DNA of 46,811 nucleotides, from positions 1-46,811 of the forward strand of contig NZ_BARF01000101.1 of NCBI RefSeq assembly GCF_000367365.1, given 5' to 3'. Shown here in pieces: positions 40,080 to 46,811 of this stretch (position 1 is its first letter; the number at the start of each line of letters is the position of its first letter). The notes beneath the pieces were generated by a model, which did not search any database, had not been told where the DNA came from, and saw only the letters and a program-made list of their open reading frames with translations. This DNA is from Streptomyces prunicolor NBRC 13075. Its GTDB lineage: Bacteria > Actinomycetota > Actinomycetes > Streptomycetales > Streptomycetaceae. A program made the position numbers and the translations under genes.

Positions 40080-40694
40080 GTGACGAATCTGATGCCTACA
40101 GCCGCCGGCGAGCCCTCTATCGGTGGCCTCGGCGACCAGGTCTACAACCGGCTGCTCGGTGAGCGGATCATCTTTCTCGGCCAGGCGGTCGACGACGACA
40201 TCGCCAACAAGATCACCGCGCAGCTCCTCCTTCTTGCCTCCGACCCGGAGAAGGACATCTTTCTGTACATCAACAGCCCCGGTGGTTCGATCACCGCGGG
40301 CATGGCGATCTACGACACCATGCAGTACATCAAGAACGACGTGGTGACCATCGCCATGGGCATGGCGGCCTCGATGGGCCAGTTCCTGCTCAGCGCGGGC
40401 ACCCCCGGCAAGCGCTTCGCGCTGCCGAACGCCGAGATCCTGATCCACCAGCCCTCCGCCGGCCTCGCCGGTTCCGCGTCGGACATCAAGATCCACGCCG
40501 AGCGGCTGCTGCACACCAAGAAGCGGATGGCGGAGCTGACCTCCTTCCACACCGGCCAGACGGTGGAGCAGGTCACCAAGGACTCGGACCGTGACCGCTG
40601 GTTCGACCCGATCGAGGCCAAGGAGTACGGCCTCATCGACGACATCATGCCTACGGCCGCCGGTATGCCGGGCGGCGGCGGCACCGGGGCCTGA
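40080..40694 (+). CDS. clpP1: ATP-dependent Clp protease proteolytic subunit 1
   Basis: A 204-residue serine protease subunit forming a barrel of rings. The catalytic triad is S98 (Met-Ala-Ala-Ser-Met-Gly), H123 (Ile-His-Gln-Pro) and D172 (Arg-Asp-Arg). It works with ClpP2 and the ATPase ClpX or ClpC. GTG 40080 has AGGTGGA upstream. It is followed by clpP2 after 50 bp, so the two share an operon. In Streptomyces this pair is controlled by ClgR and needed for normal development. Confidence 0.96.
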   Translation: MTNLMPTAAGEPSIGGLGDQVYNRLLGERIIFLGQAVDDDIANKITAQLLLLASDPEKDIFLYINSPGGSITAGMAIYDTMQYIKNDVVTIAMGMAASMGQFLLSAGTPGKRFALPNAEILIHQPSAGLAGSASDIKIHAERLLHTKKRMAELTSFHTGQTVEQVTKDSDRDRWFDPIEAKEYGLIDDIMPTAAGMPGGGGTGA

Positions 40695-40744
40695 GGCCCC
40701 AGGACAGCCCCCAGCCGACCGCCACAGCCCCCAGGAGAGAGACA

Positions 40745-41425
40745 GTGAACGACTTCCCCGGCAACGGCCTGTACGAGCACGCACGCGCCGAATACACGGC
40801 TCCCGCCGCCGAATCCCGCTATGTGATCCCGCGCTTCGTGGAGCGCACCTCGCAGGGCGTGCGTGAGTACGACCCGTACGCGAAGCTCTTCGAGGAGCGC
40901 GTGATCTTCCTCGGTGTCCAGATCGACGACGCGTCGGCCAACGACGTCATGGCGCAGCTGCTGTGCCTGGAGTCGATGGACCCCGACCGCGACATCTCGA
41001 TCTACATCAACAGCCCCGGTGGCTCTTTCACCGCGCTGACTGCGATCTACGACACGATGCAGTTCGTGAAGCCCGACGTCCAGACGGTCTGCATGGGCCA
41101 GGCGGCGTCCGCCGCCGCCGTCCTGCTGGCGGCCGGTACGCCGGGCAAGCGCATGGCGCTGCCGAACGCGCGCGTGCTGATCCACCAGCCCTACAGCGAG
41201 ACGGGCCGGGGCCAGGTCTCCGACCTGGAGATCGCGGCCAACGAGATCCTCCGCATGCGTGCCCAGCTGGAGGACATGCTGGCCAAGCACTCGACGACCC
41301 CGCTGGACAAGATCCGCGAGGACATCGAGCGCGACAAGATCCTCACGGCCGAGGACGCCCTGTCGTACGGCCTGATCGACCAGATCATCTCCACCCGGAA
41401 GATGAACAACGCCGACGTCCGCTGA
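40745..41425 (+). CDS. clpP2: ATP-dependent Clp protease proteolytic subunit 2
   Basis: A 226-residue ClpP paralogue with an N-terminal extension of about 30 residues against ClpP1, probably a propeptide. The triad is S122 (Gln-Ala-Ala-Ser-Ala), H147 (Ile-His-Gln-Pro-Tyr) and D197 (Glu-Arg-Asp). It pairs with ClpP1 in a mixed tetradecamer. GTG 40745 follows GGAGAGAGA. clpX starts 160 bp later and may be co-transcribed. Confidence 0.95.
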   Translation: MNDFPGNGLYEHARAEYTAPAAESRYVIPRFVERTSQGVREYDPYAKLFEERVIFLGVQIDDASANDVMAQLLCLESMDPDRDISIYINSPGGSFTALTAIYDTMQFVKPDVQTVCMGQAASAAAVLLAAGTPGKRMALPNARVLIHQPYSETGRGQVSDLEIAANEILRMRAQLEDMLAKHSTTPLDKIREDIERDKILTAEDALSYGLIDQIISTRKMNNADVR

Positions 41426-41585
41426 CCCGGACCTGTATCGTCCACCACCCCTCGGCACGGTCCACGTGGAAGTGAACCGTGCCAAGGGGGGCCCGAACGG
41501 GGGGCCCGGCAAGGTACCGTCGGACATAAGGCAGCACCAGGAGTCGCTGGACCTAGGCGTCTCCCAGGCGAAGGGGAAGCACACC

Positions 41586-42872
41586 GTGGCACGCATCGGT
41601 GACGGCGGCGATCTGCTCAAGTGCTCGTTCTGCGGCAAGAGCCAGAAGCAGGTCAAGAAGCTCATCGCAGGGCCCGGTGTGTACATCTGCGACGAGTGCA
41701 TCGACCTCTGCAACGAGATCATCGAGGAAGAACTCGCGGAGACGAGCGAGGTCCGCTGGGAGGAGCTCCCCAAGCCCCGCGAGATCTACGAGTTCCTCGA
41801 GGGGTACGTCGTCGGCCAGGAGTCGGCGAAGAAGGCCCTCTCGGTCGCGGTGTACAACCACTACAAGCGCGTCCAGGCCGGTGAGCACGGCGGCGGTCAA
41901 AGCCGCGAGGACGCCATCGAGTTGGCGAAGTCCAACATCCTCCTGCTCGGCCCCACGGGCTCGGGCAAGACCCTCCTCGCCCAGACCCTGGCCCGCATGC
42001 TGAACGTGCCGTTCGCGATCGCCGACGCGACCGCGCTCACGGAGGCGGGCTATGTCGGCGAGGACGTCGAGAACATCCTGCTGAAGCTCATCCAGGCCGC
42101 TGACTACGACGTCAAGAAGGCCGAGACGGGCATCATCTACATCGACGAGATCGACAAGGTCGCGCGGAAGAGCGAGAACCCCTCGATCACCCGTGATGTC
42201 TCCGGCGAGGGCGTCCAGCAGGCCCTGTTGAAGATCCTGGAGGGCACGACGGCCTCGGTCCCGCCGCAGGGCGGCCGTAAACACCCGCACCAGGAGTTCA
42301 TCCAGATCGACACGACGAACGTCCTGTTCATCGTGGGCGGCGCCTTCTCGGGCCTGGAGAAGCTCATCGAGTCCAGGGCCGGCGCCAAGGGCATCGGCTT
42401 CGGCGCGACGATCCGCTCCAAGCGGGAGCTGCAGGCCAAGGACCAGTTCGAGGACGTCATGCCCGAGGACCTGGTCAAGTTCGGCATGATCCCCGAGTTC
42501 ATCGGCCGGCTGCCCGTCATCACCTCGGTCCACAACCTGGACCGCGAGGCCCTGCTCCAGATCCTCATCGAGCCGCGCAACGCACTCGTCAAGCAGTACG
42601 AGCGCCTCTTCGAACTCGACGGCGTGGAGCTGGACTTCGAGCGCGAGGCCCTCGAGGCCATCGCCGACCAGGCCATCCTCCGCCAGACCGGCGCCCGCGG
42701 CCTGCGCGCCATCATGGAGGAAGTCCTCCAGGGCGTCATGTACGAGGTCCCGTCCCGCAAGGACGTGGCCCGCGTCGTCATCACGGCGGACGTCGTCCTG
42801 TCGAACGTCAACCCGACCCTGATCCCGCGCGACGCGCGGGGCCGCGGCCCGGGCGAGCAGAAGACGGCGTAG
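41586..42872 (+). CDS. clpX: ATP-dependent Clp protease ATPase ClpX
   Basis: A 428-residue AAA+ unfoldase. The N-terminal zinc domain has C13-x2-C16 and C35-x2-C38; Walker A is Gly-Pro-Thr-Gly-Ser-Gly-Lys-Thr (122-129); Walker B is Ile-Tyr-Ile-Asp-Glu; Ile-Gly-Phe is the loop that docks on ClpP. GTG 41586 gives the expected length; AGGGGAAG is upstream. It feeds substrates into ClpP1P2. Confidence 0.96.
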   Translation: MARIGDGGDLLKCSFCGKSQKQVKKLIAGPGVYICDECIDLCNEIIEEELAETSEVRWEELPKPREIYEFLEGYVVGQESAKKALSVAVYNHYKRVQAGEHGGGQSREDAIELAKSNILLLGPTGSGKTLLAQTLARMLNVPFAIADATALTEAGYVGEDVENILLKLIQAADYDVKKAETGIIYIDEIDKVARKSENPSITRDVSGEGVQQALLKILEGTTASVPPQGGRKHPHQEFIQIDTTNVLFIVGGAFSGLEKLIESRAGAKGIGFGATIRSKRELQAKDQFEDVMPEDLVKFGMIPEFIGRLPVITSVHNLDREALLQILIEPRNALVKQYERLFELDGVELDFEREALEAIADQAILRQTGARGLRAIMEEVLQGVMYEVPSRKDVARVVITADVVLSNVNPTLIPRDARGRGPGEQKTA

Positions 42873-42877
42873 CCGAC

Positions 42878-42919
42878 AGACTCGGTACGACGGTCTCGGT
42901 ACGACAGTCTCTGTACGAC
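42878..42919 (+). repeat. 14-bp tandem repeat after clpX
   Basis: Units AGACTCGGTACGAC (42878-42891), GGTCTCGGTACGAC (42892-42905) and AGTCTCTGTACGAC (42906-42919) begin 5 bp after the clpX stop and lead to its terminator. Confidence 0.9.
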
Positions 42920-42921
42920 AT

Positions 42922-42959
42922 GAAGGGCGCCCGGTCAGTCAACTGACCGGGCGCCCTTC
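42922..42959 (+). terminator. Bidirectional terminator after clpX
   Basis: A perfect 17-bp stem (42922-42938 with 42943-42959) and a 4-nt loop lies between clpX and the convergent gene. Confidence 0.92.
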
Positions 42960-42978
42960 GTACTTGAGGCCTTCGGAG

Positions 42979-43992
42979 TCAGGCCTTCACCCGAACTTCC
43001 TTGCGCAGCTTGGTGGTCATGTCGACGGCGGTGTCCTTCGACACGTCGGTCGTGTTGTCGCCGGGGGAGACCATGGCGATGGTGCTGTAGTCGGCCCAGG
43101 CGCAGAACCAGTCGGTCTGCTGCTTCTTGGTCAGCTGGTTGGTCGCCTTGGTCGCCTGGCACTTCATGACCGCGCCGTCGATGTCGACCGACTCGGCCTG
43201 CCCGACCAGTTCGCTCCCGCCCGTCGAGCTGCTGCTGGAGGAGTTGCTCTGCTTGACGTCCTTCTGGATGTCCGCGAAGAACGCGTCCAGGGCCTTCTCC
43301 GGATCGGCGATCTTGCCGTAGGCGCCGATGAGGGAGATGCCCTTGGCCGTGAGGAGTTCCGCCTGACCGGGCGCGGTGGAGGGGTCGTCCGGGTCGTAGC
43401 CGCTCAGGTCGGCCGTCGTGTAGGCAGCGAGGACGGCGGTGCCGTTCTTGACGCCGCTCTGCTCCAGGTCCTTCACGGTCGACGAGCCGCTGTCGGTGGT
43501 GTCGCCGTCCTTGGTCGCCCGGTTGTAGTCGCTGAGCACCTTCGCGGGCGTCGTCAGCTTGTGGGCGCCGTCGTCCGTGAGACCGGATCCGCTGCCGTTC
43601 GCCAGCAGGAAGTAAGCGCCGACGGCCACCGCGGCGACCACCGCGACCGCGCCGATGACCAGCCCCGTCTTCTTCTTGCCCCCGCCCGGGGGCGGCTGCG
43701 GAACACCGTACGGGGGCTGCCCGTAAGGAGGTTGGCCATAGGGCGCCTGCTGACCGTACGGCTGCTGCGGCTGGCCGTAGGGACCCTGCGGCGGGACGCC
43801 CTGCGGAGGCTGGGGCTGCTGCGGGTAGCCGTACCCGGGCTGTGCGGGCGGAGCCTGCTGGGGGTAGCCGTAGCCGGGCTGGGGGGCGCCCTGCGGCGCC
43901 TGCTGAGGAGGCGGGCCGTAGGGACCCGGCTGACCGTACGGCCCGGGCTGCTGGGGCTGCCCGCCGTACGGGCCCGGCTGGTTGTAGCTCAT
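42979..43992 (-). CDS. Pro/Gln/Gly-rich membrane-anchored protein
   Basis: A 337-residue protein. Its first ~105 residues are a low-complexity repeat of Pro-Tyr-Gly-Gln/Pro-Gln-Gln type on the cytoplasmic side, then Lys-Lys-Lys and a membrane helix (about 110-130), then an outer domain of ~205 residues with two Cys that could pair. Actinobacteria have many proteins like this, of unknown role. ATG 43992 has GAGGGGAACCC upstream. It is convergent to clpX and divergent from valS. Confidence 0.72.
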   Translation of the reverse strand: MSYNQPGPYGGQPQQPGPYGQPGPYGPPPQQAPQGAPQPGYGYPQQAPPAQPGYGYPQQPQPPQGVPPQGPYGQPQQPYGQQAPYGQPPYGQPPYGVPQPPPGGGKKKTGLVIGAVAVVAAVAVGAYFLLANGSGSGLTDDGAHKLTTPAKVLSDYNRATKDGDTTDSGSSTVKDLEQSGVKNGTAVLAAYTTADLSGYDPDDPSTAPGQAELLTAKGISLIGAYGKIADPEKALDAFFADIQKDVKQSNSSSSSSTGGSELVGQAESVDIDGAVMKCQATKATNQLTKKQQTDWFCAWADYSTIAMVSPGDNTTDVSKDTAVDMTTKLRKEVRVKA

Positions 43993-44115
43993 TCTGGGTT
44001 CCCCTCCAGATGCTTATGCGATCCAAACATCCTGGACCAGTCACAGGAACCACATGGCAGCGGGGGGCGCACCGTTACAGAACAAACGCGTTTCGGGACA
44101 CCCCCGCGACACCCC

Positions 44116-44121
44116 TAAACT
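44116..44121 (+). promoter_or_regulatory. Possible -10 of a leaderless valS mRNA
   Basis: TAAACT ends 6 nt before the GTG start and no ribosome site is visible. The -35 is weak. Confidence 0.4.
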
Positions 44122-44127
44122 GGGCCC

Positions 44128-46752
44128 GTGACCGAGAACGCTCAGCAGCAGCCACCAGCGCCCGACTCCGAACTGCCGACCCAGTACGCGCCGGCCGAGG
44201 TAGAGGGGCCGCTGTACGAGCGCTGGGTGGAGCGGGGTTACTTCGAGGCGGACGCGAAGAGCGAGAAGCCGCCGTACACGATCGTCATCCCGCCGCCGAA
44301 CGTCACGGGCTCGCTTCACCTCGGGCACGCCTTCCAGCACACGCTGATGGACGCGCTGACCCGGCGCAAGCGCATGCAGGGCTTCGAGTCGCTGTGGCTG
44401 CCGGGCATGGACCACGCGGGCATCGCCACCCAGAACGTCGTCGAGCGCGAGCTCGGCAAGGAGGGCAAGTCCCGGCACGACCTGGGCCGCGAGGCGTTCG
44501 TCGAGCGCGTCTGGCAGTGGAAGGACGAGTACGGCGGCAAGATCCTCGGCCAGATGCGCCGGCTCGGCGACGGCGTCGACTGGAGCCGCGAGCGCTTCAC
44601 CATGGACGAGGGCCTGTCCCAGGCCGTCCAGACCATCTTCAAGCGGCTCTACGACGACGAGTTGATCTACCGCGCCGAGCGCATCATCAACTGGTGCCCG
44701 CGCTGTCTCACCGCGATCTCGGACATCGAGGTCGAGTACCAGGACGACGACGGCGAGCTCGTCTCCATGAAGTACGGGGAGGGGGACGACACCATCGTCG
44801 TCGCCACCACCCGCGCCGAGACGATGCTCGGCGACACCGCGGTCGCCGTCCACCCCGACGACGAGCGGTACAAGCACCTGGTCGGCCGGCACATCAAGCT
44901 GCCGCTCACCGACCGCACCATCCCGGTCGTCGCCGACACCCACGTCGACCCCGAGTTCGGCACCGGCGCGGTCAAGGTGACCCCGGCCCACGACCCGAAC
45001 GACTTCGCGATCGGCCAGCGGCACGACCTGGAGTCGCTGACCGTCATGGACGAGCGCGGTGTCATCACCGTCCACGGCCCCTTCGAGGGCCTGGACCGCT
45101 TCGAGGCCCGCTCCGCGATCGTCGCCGCGCTGCGCGCCGACGGTCGGATCGTCGCCGAGAAGCGGCCGTACGTCCACTCCGTCGGCCACTGCTCGCGCTG
45201 CAAGACGACCGTCGAGCCGCGCCTTTCCATGCAGTGGTGGGTCAAGGTCGCCCCGCTCGCCAAGGCGGCCGGCGACGCGGTCCGCGACGGCCGCGTCAAG
45301 ATCCACCCCCAGGAGATGGAGAAGCGCTACTTCGACTGGGTCGACAACCTCCACGACTGGTGCATCTCACGGCAGTTGTGGTGGGGCCACCGCATCCCGG
45401 TCTGGTACGGCCCGGACGGCGAGGTCGTCTGCGTCGGCCCCGACGAGGAGCCGCCGAGCGGTGAGGGCTGGACCCAGGACTCCGACGTCCTGGACACCTG
45501 GTTCTCCTCCGGCCTGTGGCCCTTCTCGACCCTGGGCTGGCCCGAACAGACCCTGGATCTCAAGAAGTTCTACACAACGGACGTCCTGCTCACCGGCCAC
45601 GACATCATCTTCTTCTGGGTCGCCCGGATGATGATGTTCGGCCTGTACGCGATGGACGGCGAGGTCCCCTTCAAGACCATCGCGCTGACCGGCCTGGTCC
45701 GCGACCAGTTCGGCAAGAAGATGTCCAAGTCCTCGGGCACGGCGGTCGATCCGCTGGACTGGATGAACGCGTACGGCTCCGACGCCGTCCGCTTCACCCT
45801 GGCCAAGGGTGCCAACCCCGGTACGGACGTGCCGATCGGCGAGGACTGGGTCCAGGCGTCCCGGAACTTCGCCAACAAGCTCTGGAACGCGACGCGCTTC
45901 GCGCTGATGAACGGCGCGACGATCGAGGGCGACCTCCCGCCCGCCGAGCAGCTGTCGGCGACGGACCGCTGGATCCTCTCCCGTCTGAACGAGACGGTGG
46001 CCGAAGTCGACGCGCTCTACGACGACTTCCAGTTCGCCAAGCTCTCGGACGCCCTGTACCACTTCGCGTGGGACGAAGTCTTCGACTGGTACGTCGAGTT
46101 GTCCAAGACGACGTTCATGGCGGGCGGTGAGCCGGCCGAGGTCTCCAAGCGCGTCCTCGGTGAAGTCCTCGACGTCACCCTGAAGTTGCTGCACCCGATC
46201 GTCCCGTTCGTCACGGAGACGCTCTGGACGACACTGACGGGCGGCGAGTCGGTCGTCATCGCGGACTGGCCGAAGGACAGCGGCTTCAGGGACTCCGCAG
46301 CCGAGAAGGAGATCGAGACCCTCCAGCAGGTCATCACCGAGGTCCGCCGTTTCCGCGCCGACCAGGGCCTCCAGCCCGGCCAGCGCGTCCCGGCCCGCCT
46401 CACCCTGGACGGCACGGCACTGGCCCCCCACGAGGCCGCCATCCGCCAGCTCCTCCGCCTCCAGCCCGAGGGCGACACCTTCGCGGCGACGGCGACCCTC
46501 CCGGTCGGCGGCGCCACGGTCGCCCTCGACCTCTCCGGCACGATCGACATCGCGGCGGAACGGAAGCGCCTCGCGAAGGACCTCGCCGCCGCCGAGAAGG
46601 AGAAGGCCCAGGCAACGGCGAAGCTGGGCAACGAGGCGTTCCTGGCCAAGGCCCCGGACAACGTGGTCGACAAGATCCGCGGCCGCCTGACGAAGGCGGA
46701 CGAGGACATCGCCCGCATCACGAACCAGCTGGCCGGCTTGCCGCAGGCGTAA
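44128..46752 (+). CDS. valS: Valyl-tRNA synthetase
   Basis: An 874-residue class I aminoacyl-tRNA synthetase that charges tRNA-Val. The ATP-site motif H64-L-G-H67, the editing domain (around 190-330), K531-M-S-K-S535 and a C-terminal coiled-coil arm rich in Glu, Lys and Ala are present. GTG 44128 is right after a -10-like box, so the message may be leaderless. No T-box-like leader was seen. A strong terminator follows. Confidence 0.97.
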   Translation: MTENAQQQPPAPDSELPTQYAPAEVEGPLYERWVERGYFEADAKSEKPPYTIVIPPPNVTGSLHLGHAFQHTLMDALTRRKRMQGFESLWLPGMDHAGIATQNVVERELGKEGKSRHDLGREAFVERVWQWKDEYGGKILGQMRRLGDGVDWSRERFTMDEGLSQAVQTIFKRLYDDELIYRAERIINWCPRCLTAISDIEVEYQDDDGELVSMKYGEGDDTIVVATTRAETMLGDTAVAVHPDDERYKHLVGRHIKLPLTDRTIPVVADTHVDPEFGTGAVKVTPAHDPNDFAIGQRHDLESLTVMDERGVITVHGPFEGLDRFEARSAIVAALRADGRIVAEKRPYVHSVGHCSRCKTTVEPRLSMQWWVKVAPLAKAAGDAVRDGRVKIHPQEMEKRYFDWVDNLHDWCISRQLWWGHRIPVWYGPDGEVVCVGPDEEPPSGEGWTQDSDVLDTWFSSGLWPFSTLGWPEQTLDLKKFYTTDVLLTGHDIIFFWVARMMMFGLYAMDGEVPFKTIALTGLVRDQFGKKMSKSSGTAVDPLDWMNAYGSDAVRFTLAKGANPGTDVPIGEDWVQASRNFANKLWNATRFALMNGATIEGDLPPAEQLSATDRWILSRLNETVAEVDALYDDFQFAKLSDALYHFAWDEVFDWYVELSKTTFMAGGEPAEVSKRVLGEVLDVTLKLLHPIVPFVTETLWTTLTGGESVVIADWPKDSGFRDSAAEKEIETLQQVITEVRRFRADQGLQPGQRVPARLTLDGTALAPHEAAIRQLLRLQPEGDTFAATATLPVGGATVALDLSGTIDIAAERKRLAKDLAAAEKEKAQATAKLGNEAFLAKAPDNVVDKIRGRLTKADEDIARITNQLAGLPQA

Positions 46753-46759
46753 GGATTCG

Positions 46760-46811
46760 TAGGTAGGACAGCGCTCCCGGAACTTTTCAGTTCCGGGAGC
46801 TGTCCTACCTA
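46760..46811 (+). terminator. Terminator of valS
   Basis: A stem of about 23 bp (46760-46784 with 46789-46811; two extra bases in the left arm) and 4-nt loop begins 7 bp after the stop and runs to the window end. Confidence 0.9.

Noticed and set aside
43993..44127. T-box leader before valS
   Set aside because: The start seems leaderless, and there is no T-box-like sequence or terminator in the short upstream gap.

Overview
The window looks like a piece of a Streptomyces chromosome (GC-rich actinomycete). Support: very high GC with strong third-position GC bias, many GTG starts, a WhiJ-like XRE/DUF397/ATPase cluster, an FeZn-type superoxide dismutase behind a Nur-like box, two short intergenic elements familiar from Streptomyces genomes, and the block tig-clpP1-clpP2-clpX-valS next to tRNA-Gly and tRNA-Pro. 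This is judged from protein content only; no database search was run.

Layout. 1-4301: NUDIX hydrolase, Tat-exported metallophosphoesterase, secreted serine hydrolase, small membrane protein. 4385-6845: a small accessory islet with a HigBA-type toxin-antitoxin pair behind a perfect palindrome, then XRE regulator plus DUF397 protein divergent from an HATPase_c protein. 6943-12170: GT4 glycosyltransferase, an AbiEi-like/DUF559-like protein, and aminopeptidase N. 12316-13272: DsbA/Rv2466c-like protein and a small Cys-rich protein. 13344-18205: two FGGY sugar kinases around a 2-hydroxyacid dehydrogenase, with a histidine phosphatase coupled to the second kinase. 18330-25923: sodF, then a sulfonate-sulfur block on the minus strand (TauD-type dioxygenase, LLM flavin monooxygenase, SsuBCA transporter, ROK regulator).

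26182-31370: BioY biotin transporter (TTG start), LPKTG surface protein divergent from a Ser/Thr kinase, and an amino acid permease whose ribosome site lies in a long inverted repeat. 31585-37716: rpiB, Nei/Fpg glycosylase, Eis-like acetyltransferase, a SpoIIE-type phosphatase overlapping an HD protein that resembles small alarmone hydrolases, a membrane acyltransferase and a 64-residue membrane protein. 37826-46811: tRNA-Gly, tRNA-Pro, trigger factor, ClpP1, ClpP2, ClpX, a proline/glutamine-rich anchored protein, valS and its terminator.

The most interesting signals are not ordinary genes. (1) Two very short minus-strand ORFs look like leaderless sulfur-responsive leader peptides: a 12-codon peptide ending Ser-Cys-Arg-Thr-Ser-Cys-Cys upstream of ssuA, and a 27-residue peptide with a Ser-Arg-Arg-x-Val-Asp-Leu core upstream of the ROK gene. 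Both start 7 nt after a -10-like hexamer. (2) At least seven unrelated genes have short tandem duplications that copy their own stop codon, with unit lengths of 9 to 23 bp. (3) The permease 5' region can fold so that its ribosome-binding site is paired.
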